Below are positions 22,501 through 32,969 of a DNA stretch of 64,000 bases, piece after piece. Positions within the stretch are counted from its first letter, which is position 1, and every line of letters begins with the position of its first letter. The stretch is from NCBI GenBank assembly GCA_033807695.1, contig CM066300.1:2294001-2358000 (forward strand). Reading direction: 5' to 3'. This DNA is from Daedaleopsis sinensis. Its lineage: Eukaryota; Basidiomycota; Agaricomycetes; Polyporales; Polyporaceae. The notes below the pieces were generated by a model. That model had not been told where the DNA came from and ran no database searches. It worked only from the letters and a program-made list of their open reading frames with translations. A program made the translations under genes and the position numbers.

Positions 22501-23696
22501 TCCGAACCAGCGGCAGGAACCTATGTCGCTCGGTGGCATGGCGGTTCCACGAGGAGAAAGGACTATGGAAGAGATCTTTGCTATGCTACAGAGCTCAGCA
22601 CAGGTGAGTGCCAAATTCATGCAATCGCATTGCGCACGGACAGCTCACGGACCTCTAGGGTCATCGCGGTTCACCACAGATTCCTCAGACAGGTCGCATG
22701 GCTCCCGGTGGCGGCCAATATTCCCAGTCCGCTCTTGAGCTGCAGCTTCTTCAACAGCAACAGCAACAGCAACAGCAGCAGCAGCAACAGCTCCATCAGC
22801 AGCAGCTTGCGCAAAGCCGTCTGGAAGCACTGTACGATAGCCGCCTCGATGACAGAAACTTCGTGCCCGATGGCCTGGTCCCTGGTCTTCGACCCGCTCC
22901 TCCCCGCTCGCGTAGCCGAGAGTCGGGCGGCGTCCTGTTCAACGAGCACATCGACGACCCTCTGCAATTCAACGTCCAGCGTCTCACACAGCAGAGGAAC
23001 CTGGAGCAGATGTACAACGGACCCGTGCCCTCGATTTACAACCAACAGGCAGGAATGCTCCGCAACGGCGGTCTTCCGATGCAACAGGGCCAGTTCCGCG
23101 GCGCCTCGCCCATCTCCAGTCAGAATCCCTTACAAGCTCCATCGCAGCGTCTTCCCCCAGGGTTGGCGAACCTCGGCGGACGCCCGCCGCACGATCCGTC
23201 GCAGTATCTCGGCTCGGGCGTCGGCATCCCTGGCGGTGGTCTCCACGGCGTCTCACCCGCCCAGCAGGTGTACAACACCTTCACACAGGGCGGGCTCGGC
23301 TTTAACGGGAACGCGCCGGTACGCGGACCGCCAGGGCCCCAGAACCTGTCGGTGAACCCCTTGGGCGGCCTGGGACCGAACAACCTCGACCTTCGGGCAG
23401 CGAACCAAGCGCAGCTGCTGGGACTGGCGCAGGGCGCCCTTGGCGGCGGGGGCATGCGCGGCTCGGGAGGGGGCTTCGGACCTCAGCACGGCCCTGGGGT
23501 CCCGCTGTCTGCGTCGCACGTCGCGATGCGCCAGCAGTTGCAGCAGCAACAGCAGCAGCAGCAGCAGCAGCATATCCCTCCGCATATGATCCCGCATCTT
23601 CTCCCGTCGCATCTGCAGCAACAGGGCATTCACGGGGCGAATGTGCAGACGACGCAGGACTTGATGGCACTCTTGATGAACGGCCGCCCGGAATGA
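19532..23696 (+). CDS. eIF4E-transporter-like (4E-T) mRNP protein with RD-rich and poly-Q regions
   Basis: Nine exons (19532-19797, 19847-19921, 19981-19997, 20053-20216, 20272-20467, 20515-20547, 20599-21552, 21609-22603, 22659-23696) give 1,245 aa. Residues 61-67 are YTRHELL, a fit to the eIF4E-binding consensus YxxxxL-hydrophobic, directly followed by LISKSPLVGLPEGMPALKAW. That layout matches eIF4E-transporter proteins, which bind eIF4E and repress or decay mRNA in P-bodies. Exon 7 encodes a long Arg/Asp/Glu-rich tract (RDRD, DRDR repeats), then WMETYIPTTPGGGILGG. The C-terminal third is Pro/Gly/Gln-rich with MEEIFAMLQSSAQ and two poly-Q runs. The acceptor of exon 9 could instead be 21 nt downstream (22679), also in phase. 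The family call is inferred from motif and layout. Confidence 0.72.
22752..22790 (+). repeat. CAA/CAG tract coding 13 glutamines
   Basis: Thirteen consecutive CAA or CAG codons occur in the last exon of the 4E-T-like gene. The mixed CAA/CAG composition suggests selection on the protein rather than pure slippage. Confidence 0.9.
23541..23570 (+). repeat. CAG/CAA tract coding 10 glutamines
   Basis: Ten consecutive Gln codons, mostly CAG, lie near the C-terminus of the same protein. Poly-Q of this kind is common in P-body proteins, where it promotes assembly (family knowledge). Confidence 0.9.
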
Positions 23697-26600
23697 GCGT
23701 GCTTGGAGGTCCCGCGTGGACCTGTGGACTCTGGTGTGGGCGAGGATCCGAACGTGTTACGATATTGTAGTGTGCATATTCCCCTCCTTTCGTTTCGTGC
23801 ATTTTCAGATTGTTTCTCTCCGGCTCCCTCTCTTTTGACGTTACGGTTAACTATCCATCCTGTACCTAATCGTGACAGACGCGTACCTTGCAAGGACGAC
23901 AGGCAGGACGTCGGACGTGATCATGGATCGCGCCACGGGCCGCGGTGAGTTGAACTGTCCTGCAGGAAAGTATGCATAACTGACAGCGGCGGGCGACGAA
24001 GTGCGGGGTTATAAGTATTTCATGACGACCGATCAGGTTGTACGGCGTTCTAACGCTCGAATCTAGACGTTCTGAACGATGAATCGATGACAGATGTGGC
24101 ATTCTTATTGTGTGGGGCAGCACGTGTAGTGCTTCCCTACCGTGGCAGCCTGTGGCAGCTCGCCGGGGACGCCGTTTGGGAAGTGCGCCTGGGCAGGGCG
24201 AGCGTGCGCGACGGTGGGCGAGGTGCGAGCTGCTGGCGACGTCATCGCGGCCCAGGATAGCGCAGGGATGGATGCATGTGGCCTGTTCCTGGCGATGTTT
24301 CCCCGATCCGCGCCTCCGCAGATCTCTTTCATTCCGCCCCTTCGGTCTCTTTTCTCCCCCCGCGCCCACCAGCACAGACCAGCACGGACCGCTGCGCACC
24401 CACCCTCGGTCGCAAGCACGCAGCGCGCGGACGCCGCACCGCGGAGAGGCGTGTGCCAGCGACGCCCGACGCAGCCCGACTCCGACAATCATGGAGGGCG
24501 AAGAGGCGGGGACGTGTGCATCTCGGTAGGGATCTGATCCGCTCGTCCGGCGCTAGGCGAAAGAAGCAGGTGGGTGCCCATGTGGCGGAGGCCGTGGGAG
24601 GGCTGAATGTGTCAGCAGCCCCGACGCCTTGAGAGTGCCTATTCGGGGAGCGACTCGCAGTGCACCCGCGCCCGCCGCCGCCTTGTTCTCGTCCTCGTCC
24701 CCTGTGGTCTTGTGCACGCTCGTCTTCGTCCGTGATTGCAGCTGATGCCCGCGGTTCTCAACCCTTCGCGTCTACAGCCTCCGACCCAGAGCTTGTTCTA
24801 TTCCAACCGTCTGGTACCACATGCCCCCCGACTTTCTCCTGGAGACAACCGTTTAGTCTTGTGCTTCCCCAGCCATCTTCGCGCCATTATTTTCTTGCTA
24901 CCGCTTGCTCCTGCTAGCTGCATCTTTCATCGCCGTCGCACTCGACCCGACGCCAATCACCCGAGACAACAAGTGGGTCCGAGCTCGCATATCCCTGATC
25001 GCCCTGCCCATTGCTCACTGTCCACTTCCTCAGTCCAATACACCCCGACCGTGACGCTGCACAGCGCTCGGCTCTCCGGCACCCACAGGCCTCACGCCTG
25101 CTTCGAAAGCCTGCGATCATGCTCCTCTTTCTCGCGCGAAGGTCGTACGTTGCACGCCTGCCAAGTTCTATTACTTCCTGCGCCTTCCCGGACATCTCGC
25201 CAGCGGCCATTGGCCGGCTTCTCGCCCCCTCCTGTGTGAATGCCCGTTGTAACTGCTCCTCTGCCCGCGATATCGATAGCCAAACGCATCGCCATTTCCC
25301 ATCCACTTGAGTGCAATAAACCCGCGTTAGCTGCGGCGACGGGCTAGAAGCTCCTGATGGACGTCCCCTCCCGCGCCCGCAGACTTCCTGCCCGGCGTGC
25401 TGTACGTACTTACCCTACGAACCTCTCCACACGTTCAGGCGATGCGCCTGTCCTGCCGTTTTGAGCCCTTGGTTTCACGCACGGACTTCAGCTCCGGACG
25501 GACGGCGCAGGCGGGAGGGACCGGGGCCTCGTCGAGCGAGCCATCGAGCTCCGCGACCCGCCGTTACAGTGATCCATTTGGACGCGAGTCTGGCCGGTGA
25601 CATACAGCTCGAATCGCGCACAGGCTCGCTGCGATTCCTCCGAGCCTGCACACGATCAAATGCTCGCAGACCCGGACGCCGACGCAGGCGTCCCGCGGGT
25701 CGCCGTGCGCCTCCGTGCGCCTTCGGAGGATGCGCTTCGAGCACTTCCTGTGCACGAGAGGCGCGCCGGGGCCGCCATCTGTCGCCATTTGTGCGTCCGC
25801 CAGCGGGACCCTGGCGCGTCGCGACGTGTCCGAATCGAACGCAGGCCTGCTGCTCAGGGTGCGCTGGGCACGTTGCCCGCCGTCGACGGTCGGACGTTAC
25901 CTCCGTGTAACAGAGCATGCACTTTCCCCCGGGCCCGCCGCGCGATGGGCTGGAATATTGGGGGCGCAGGGCGTGGCAATAGAATGCACGCTGTCATGGC
26001 GGGCGTCCAGCCCGTCCGTCCGCAACGTCAGGAGTACGTCAAGGCTCGAGCTACGGCGCGGCGAAGAGCCCCGCGCCGTCGTGCGCCCTCTCGTGCGGCC
26101 GGGAGCCTGGGGGCGCCTTGATTGATTCGATAAGGTGACTGATGGGAAGAAGAGGGCTGAGAGCGGTGTGTGCGGCGTGAAGAGAAGCGTTCTGGCCTGA
26201 GATGATCCTTGTACTCTGTTTAATATCAGGTATCAGCAGACGCGCTGGACTTATTCTCGATGGTCTTGAATGAATCAACGCCATCTCTTGCACTCGCGAC
26301 CGGCAGCCCGCACAGGGCCGCTATCGTGGGCACTTGGGAATATCTGAGCGTGCGAACGGGCCGCTGTTGGATGTCTGGCGGCCAAGAGGCTGCAAACTGG
26401 CATGCGTTGATTGCCAGTAGCGAGGATGATCCCAGCAAGGCCCTGGCGCCCGCGGTTTATCCTGAGTTGCGGTGACGCAAGAGGGATGAATAGAGGTAAT
26501 ATGAGCACTCAAGAGCAGTAATCGCGTAGGTCTGCGTGTCATAGATCAGTAATGGGCACAGTGCAAGGTTCGGAAGAGGCGACAGGACGACTGGGAGGCA

Positions 26601-28525
26601 GAAGGCTGTCGGACGGAGAAGGAGGGGCTTACCTAAATCATGAGATATGTGCCAGATCTGGACGGCGGTAGCTGCCTGCAGGCAGACAACGTGTTCGAAG
26701 TCTCGCGCACCTCACGGGCAGAAATTGGCCAATTGGCAAAGGACCCGAGGGAAGACTGTATTAGAGTCGGCGCAGAGGAATCTAAGCGGACACGCCTTTC
26801 GTGCGTTGTTGATCGACCCACTCCCGCCAGCTACGTTTCACCGGCACCTGCACCTTGAAGTACTCGGTCGTCGACAGCAAACGTAGCTTCCCTCTCCCCC
26901 TTGTTGCGCACGCCAGCGAGCCTGCTTCGTTGCGTATCGCCGCCGAGTGCTGAATAGGTTGCCTTCTCTGGTCACCGACTTCTCGCTCCGTGCCTCCCTC
27001 CTCCCCCCTCGGCTCCAGCCTGCGACGTCCCCGCCCGTCGTGGACCGCCTCGTGTTGGCCGCCAGCTCATCATAGAAGACGGCGTATCGCCCGAAGTCCT
27101 TCGTTTATACACCTACAGTCGCTCCTTCGGTCTCGATTGGTTCTCCCGGTCGACCATAATTTCAGAAGTTAATCAGTAAGGTCGCCATTAATTTGGATCC
27201 CTTGCTCCCCCCTCCCGCCCATCTCGACCCCGACTCGCGCGCAAGAAGGCTAACCCGGCATCTGCGACTGTGAGTGCACGCCGGGCTGTGTGGCGACGGG
27301 GAATGACTGGAGAGGGGCTGACGGTACGGACAGATCGCACTCAAGACAGGTCGTATCGGAAGAGACGATCGACGATTGAATATTGAGGGCTATCGATACA
27401 AGAGCAGAGGAGCAGAGCTAGGACTGACGATCAACGGTGAGTGTCGTCAATATCGGCTTCCGGATACGGCAGGCGGTGGGGGCGGCGGCACCGTGGAACG
27501 TGGGGCGTGGGAAGGTAGCCGATGGATCTGAGACCGCGCCGGGGAGTCCGCGGGTGGTCGACGTCGGTGGTGGTCGTGCGCTGTGCGCTGCATTCTGTGC
27601 GATCTCGCTGCATTCTGTGCGATCTCGGGGAGGCGTATGTGCGGGGTCATCTGGGGGCTCGCGCGCGCTGATTGTCCTGGATGCTGGACGTCGGGGGCGA
27701 TGGCGATGTCATGGCCCAGTGGAGAGCCCTCACACGAGGCATTTGATGCTGTGACGAGGCCCGGTCGATAACATCGGGATTAAGTCCTGCATCTCGTTAT
27801 TATCGGATTATTATCTGCGCTGAAAGGCGGGCTAGTCGCTCATTGTCCTTCCCATCAACGTTCCGCGCCTATTGCTCGCCCCGGCCTCCCGGGTCCTTTA
27901 TATCTCATTTCGGGCACCGTTCTCCCTCCCTCGCCCTCCCCGCCCCCAGCTCGAGTCGACGTTTGCAACGTCTTCTCCTACCCTCCTCCCGCCCCCCCTT
28001 CCCTGCCTCCTGTATAATCTTAACGATTCACTCACGATCCTTATCACGTCCTTTAACAGCCACGGCGACCACCCAATCCCCGCCCCCCGCTGATCCACCC
28101 CATCCTTGCGCATTCCGCAGGATTTGCATGATCATTTCGTCCCGTGAGTCTCTCTCGCCTCCCCCTTCTCCTCCGTGCGTCCGTAGCGAAAAGTAGGGCT
28201 TTCTTCCAGCCTCGGGGCCCGTCTCAATGTGACGATCGAACGCGCTGTCTTTTTCGCGTGTAAATCAACCCCCGCCCGTGAAGTGTTCCTCTTCATGCGC
28301 CCTCCACAACCGCCTCCGTCCCCCCTTTTCATGCGCCCTCTGCGTTCTCTGCCTACTCCGTCCGTCTTCTTGGTTTTCCGTGCAGCCCTGCGTTTTCGCT
28401 CACAGAAGTCGACTATCTTGCGACCTTCTTTCGTTTCTCTTCTTTCCATCAATAGCTATTCAGCTCGCGCAACTTTATCCGGATCGTGACGACACGAACC
28501 CCCCCTCCGCCCGTTTGTTGATATC
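23697..28525. other. 4.8 kb gene-poor region upstream of the cyclin
   Basis: I could not build any spliced model here. Several frames are open at once in the GC-rich part (about 24,100-26,100), which reflects base composition and not coding. From about 27,850 to 28,500 the plus strand is strongly pyrimidine-rich, as expected for a promoter and 5' leader of the cyclin. The region could hold a long 5' leader, regulatory sequence or a non-coding transcript. No repeat family or transposon was recognised. Confidence 0.45.
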
Positions 28526-29988
28526 ATGTCTCACACGATGCCCCCCTCGTCTAGCATTCAGGTAGCAGGTCATAGCTTCCCCGACATACGTTCTCCCACT
28601 ACAGCCATGAAGGACGTCTCAAACTCATCCCGCGCCTCGCGCCCTTCCGCCTACCCGAAGAAGAAGCCGTCCCCGTACGGCATCTCAAAGTCTTCGCGGA
28701 GACAATCGCCTCTCTACCCCCCACATTCTGTCGTCCGCAAGACGCCCCGCGCCGCCAAAGCGGAGATGATCGCGCAGCGGCAACGTTACGCACACATCAG
28801 TGCGCTCAGGCGAGAGGGCATCTACCTGGAGGAGGAGTACCACGAGGAGATTCGTGCGTATATGCACGAAATGGAGGTCAGTCGTCGCTCGGCCTCTGCA
28901 TGTGGTGTCCGCATGCTTAATCCCGGTGCCTGTAGCGGGTGACGATGTGCTCTATCTCCTCCATGGACCAGCAGCCAGAAATCCGATGGCATATGCGTCC
29001 TTGTCTGGTTGACTTCCTCGTTGAGCTCCACTTCATGTTCCGACTACGCCCCGAGACCCTCTACCTCACGCTCAACATCATCGACCGCTACGTCTCTAAG
29101 CGTGTTGTGTATGTCAAGCACTACCAGCTCGTCGGCTGTGCAGCGTTGTGGATCGCTGCGAAGTTCGAGGACGCAAAGGAGCGCGTTCCAACCGTGCATG
29201 ACTTGGCGCAGATGTGCCAGGCGACTTACGACGAGTCTGCGTTCATCCAGATGGAAGGCCACGTCCTCTCGACCATTCAATGGTCTCTTGGGCACCCAAC
29301 CGCCGAGGCCTGGCTCCGCATTCTCTGCTGTGGTCCCATCGTGGAGGAGCCGAAGGTCCAACATGTTGCGAGGTTCCTCATGGAGATCACCCTGTTTTAC
29401 CGCGAGTTTGTGCAGTACCCTTCGTCCGCCATCGCCCTGGGTGCCCTCAGCCTCGCGCGTTTCCTCTGCGGCAAGACTCGTCGTCTCTTCGAGGAAACCG
29501 AGGAATGTCTGGAGATCGTTGACCACCTCGACAACCGGTTGGCCAAGCACGCCAACGAACTGTCAGAAACGCTCGTCAAGAAGTACTCTTACGCGTTTTA
29601 CTCGAAGGCTGCTACATTCGTTCTGCAGTTCTACCTTCAGGGCGGACGGTTCCAACGCCAACCTCTGGCGACGCTCCCCATGACCCCTGTGCGAGCGTAC
29701 TCTCCCAAGGTCTACACACCTATGAGCGTTTCGACGACGGCTTCCGACTTCTCGGACGACATGCCGGCGACACCAACGAGCCCCATCCTCTCCAGCGACG
29801 CGTTCTCTGGTTCGTACATGTCCGATGACAAGGAGAACCTGCCATCACCGAAGTTCGAGCCGGTGATCAACAAGGGTCTCATCGAGCAAGTGCCCGAACA
29901 GTACCTGCCACACGATTTCGTCGCTTACCAGAGGCAAGCTCTTCACAACCTCAACGTATCGCCAGCGCGGCCAGCTATGGTGTCATGA
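28526..29988 (+). CDS. G1-type cyclin (Cln/Puc1-like)
   Basis: Two exons (28526-28876, 28936-29988) give 467 aa. A basic, Ser/Pro-rich N-terminus leads into YHEEIRAYMHEMERVTMC and the cyclin box: MRPCLVDFLVELHFMFRL, LTLNIIDRYVSKRVVY, then LVGCAALWIAAKFEDAKERV. The residues corresponding to the conserved Arg, Asp and Lys of the box (MRP, VDF, AAKFED) are present. The C-terminal region is Ser/Thr/Pro-rich (for example AYSPKVYTPMSV), offering CDK-type phosphorylation sites and possible degron regions. This box pattern is closest to fungal G1 cyclins that activate Cdc28/Cdc2 at Start. I do not assign a specific paralogue. Confidence 0.85.
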
Positions 29989-31284
29989 GGTCGTCAGCTC
30001 GCTCTTGTTGTCCCTGTCTCTCGCCGTCGACCGCCGTCGCCAGGTTGTAAAAAGCTTTCCAGACGCTGTCCTTGATCCTGCATCCTCTCCTCGCACAAAA
30101 TGTATCACCATATCATACACGTCGACCACCGGCATCCTCACCACAAGCATTCGGTCCCCTCATCATCAACATCATCGGCTCGTCAACCATGCATTCTTTC
30201 CCCCTGCAATCATCTCTCCTGTTCTTCTGTGCCAGACGCCGCGGCCTATACGAGTACGAGAACGAAGTCGAATTGGCTCCCAGAAGCACCGTCGTGTACG
30301 CATTTCCTCGTGTACGATTACGGACTGCGCAGTCCCCGGCCGTGTATATCCGTCGTCGAAGCGTACTCTGGCACTGTTCTCCCCTTGTCGCGAACATTCC
30401 GCCGCAACCGTTCATACATATCCTACCCTATGCATCCCGTCCTTCCCTCCTGCGCACCTACCCCGGATCGCTCCCCGCGACGAACCCCAGTTCCGCCATC
30501 GTTCCCGATCCAGTTAAAGCCGCCGCCTTCGTTCTATCTTATTCTTCACGTTTATTGTACATTCTTCGTCGTCCGCGTTGTCCCCCGCCCTGCATACCGC
30601 CGATCCTGTTGCGCATTGTGTCATATCGTCCGTTTAGTCGCCTTCTTCCGTACACTCTCGTCAATGTCGCATCGATCCATCCACAATCACTGTCGTAGTC
30701 TGAGCCTGAAGGGCTCGTAGCACTGTCCCGCGCAACTCCTGTCGTTTACATTACCAAAGCCAATCGTGCATCGAAATCTTTATTGTGCATCGAAGCTGAG
30801 TATGTGCATCGAAGCGGCGCACGGCGGCTGCACAAGACGCGAACCCAGATCCGCTCGCGGCGTCGCTGTCGATGTCGACGTCAACGCCGCCGCTCGCCCC
30901 GCCGCCGTGTTCTGATCCATCCATTCTTGAATCGTGGATCCAGGATAATATTGGCGAGTGGCAGCAAGCCACAGCCTACAGGTGTGCTCTTAGCCTCGAT
31001 CTCCTCAGGAATAACAATATGAATTTCCGGAGGACTGGCAGGCCGGAATGTTGATGACAGGCTGATCACGCTACCTGGCACCGTCGACGCTGCGGTGGAG
31101 GAGGCAGCACAAGGACGATCGGGCGCGAGCCGTCTTCTGTTCTTTCCATGTAACCAGGGTGAGGTAACAGATCCTCTCAGATCCTGGTACCCTTCACATA
31201 TACTTATTTCCCCCGGCGAGAGCGCATCGACCGCTCGGCGTTTTGGTATCTGCCCAGGCACGGGGCCACGGGAGAAGGACGGAT

Positions 31285-31310
31285 ATCCTGGTGATCCTGG
31301 TGATCCTGGG
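31285..31310. repeat. tandem 9-mer atcctggtg, about three copies
   Basis: Three near-perfect adjacent copies of atcctggtg sit in the non-coding stretch after the cyclin gene. This is a minor simple repeat. Confidence 0.8.
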
Positions 31311-31659
31311 CAGTGGGACGCGCATCCGCTCCTGCACCCACCGTGCGGCGAGCATTGCGCATCTCAGACCGCACTGGGCTTGTCCTGCGGGTATACGTTC
31401 CACTGCTCCCGAGCACCCGCACACCCCCGCTCGGCTAGGCGCAGATGGGTGGGATCCTCGGATGGCGAGCAAGTGATGTGATGTGCGCACACGCTCGGAC
31501 CACCGAACCCGACGCGGGGTGGTCGTGTGCACAGCGGCGGTCGAGCGAGGGCCTGACCTGAGCACTGCAATCGAGCGCGATAGCCGGCGTGTTCTTCCAG
31601 GCTTGATTCGGGATAACCCCATGCATCACTCAGCCCAGTGGCACGCGCACACCACCCTC

Positions 31660-31693
31660 CCCGAGTCCCGAGTCCCGAGTCCCGAGTCCCGAC
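31660..31693. repeat. tandem heptamer cccgagt, four full copies plus a partial
   Basis: Four perfect head-to-tail copies of cccgagt are followed by cccgac. A further isolated copy of the same word (ccccgagtcccgacg) occurs near 32,025. It is a small minisatellite in non-coding DNA. Confidence 0.85.
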
Positions 31694-32418
31694 ACCTTCC
31701 CGCCCGGGCCTGCCGCTCGAGAGAGCGTCGGGGTGCGTAGGTCGCGGTGCACCGCCGCTATCCAATCCTGCGATCTCAATTGAGTGGCACGGCGCCGAGA
31801 TCTGTCCCCGCCTCTCGCTACGTGCACACCGGACGCGCCACGTCCGGAAGCACGCGCTCCTGCCGCTCGCGAATCGCTGCGCGGGAGTATTCCGAGTCGG
31901 TGTGGGCTGTCTTCGAATTCGCAGCCTTCTGTGTGGTCCAGACAGATACTCGCGCGCATCGACAACGCCCCGAGACCATCGATGCCCGGGTAAGGTGGGA
32001 GCCGTGGTCCCTGTCCTAGTGGTCCCCGAGTCCCGACGCGCGATCGTCGTGACGCGGCGCTCGCGTCGAGATTAATCCCGCCTCTCCCCCCGAGCCGGCG
32101 ATGGCGGATGAAACCACTTAGCAGAGATCGACGTGACGGTGTAGGTCAGTATGGCGCAGCGCGTGCCGAGGACATGCGCATGCGATCAGCCCGAGCCTGA
32201 GGGATGTTTGAACTTTGCACTGGAGCTCTGCCTCGAGGTACGAACATTCTTCGCTCGCGTCATGGACTAGAATAATATCGTGTGCAGAAACAGATTGGAA
32301 CGGAGAAATCAGTGACCCTGGCCAGGCCTGCCTTCATCGCGCCTACTGCATCAAATGACGCACTGCAAGCGTAAGGGGCACGAGTGCACTACGTTAACCA
32401 TGATACCACACAGCAAGA

Positions 32419-32432
32419 CACTGGTACCAGTG
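32419..32432. repeat. perfect 14-bp palindrome CACTGGTACCAGTG
   Basis: The sequence equals its own reverse complement. A second perfect palindrome, AGTACGTACT, follows at 32437-32446, and the words tactgagtactga and actggtactga continue for another 30 bp. It could bind a dimeric regulator or be incidental. Confidence 0.7.
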
Positions 32433-32969
32433 AGTAAGTACGTACTGAGTACTGAGAATACTGGTACTGATCAATGATTACTGGGCTTCAAAGCTTCATC
32501 ATTGGCCATCTGATGCCAGTGCTAGTCTCGGGATGATCGTATAACCCTGTGGATCATTCACTATTAGTACCATTCAACGATGTACGTTCGAAACTGACAA
32601 GCCTTCTAGCCTCCACAGCGATCGTCAATTACACATATTCGAGCAGCCTAAAAAGAAAACCGAGGCACAGTGACACAAGACCGCGATATCGATGCCACCA
32701 TTGGCATAACGTCCCCGTCCCCCCTTGTTATACATTAAATACATATCTATTTCACCTGCGTCGACAAACGACCTCAAACGACTGTCCTCATACCTGCTCT
32801 CGATCTCAGCTCGGACCGGGCCCAGTGTTCCATCACCATCACGCCTGCGGCTCCACGTCGCCCACCCACACATGCTCGTGCCACTCGGGAGTCGGGTGCA
32901 GCCTCCAAGTCGGCGCACGGACCCCCCGGAAGCCAGTGCTGCGAGCAATCGACATCCCGGAGGCACAGC

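Larger units (their letters stand above)
29989..32969. other. 3 kb gene-poor region between cyclin and oxidoreductase
   Basis: From 29,989 to about 30,720 the plus strand is C/T-rich and open in all three forward frames, which argues against coding. The rest has small tandem repeats and palindromes listed separately. No model with splice signals or a domain could be built. The two flanking genes converge here, so it holds both 3' ends. Confidence 0.45.

Noticed and set aside
24100..26130. many overlapping ORFs of 120-210 codons on both strands
   Set aside because: The frames overlap in opposite directions in GC-rich sequence, with Arg/Pro/Ala-rich translations and no motif. They look like composition artefacts.
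26640..26720. possible tRNA-like T-loop (gttcgaa) near 26,694
   Set aside because: The flanking bases do not form an acceptor stem, an anticodon arm or an A box, so no tRNA is claimed. No convincing tRNA was seen anywhere in the window.
30005..30720. three overlapping plus-strand ORFs of 170-208 codons after the cyclin
   Set aside because: All three forward frames are open at once because the strand is C/T-rich. No splice logic or domain supports any of them.
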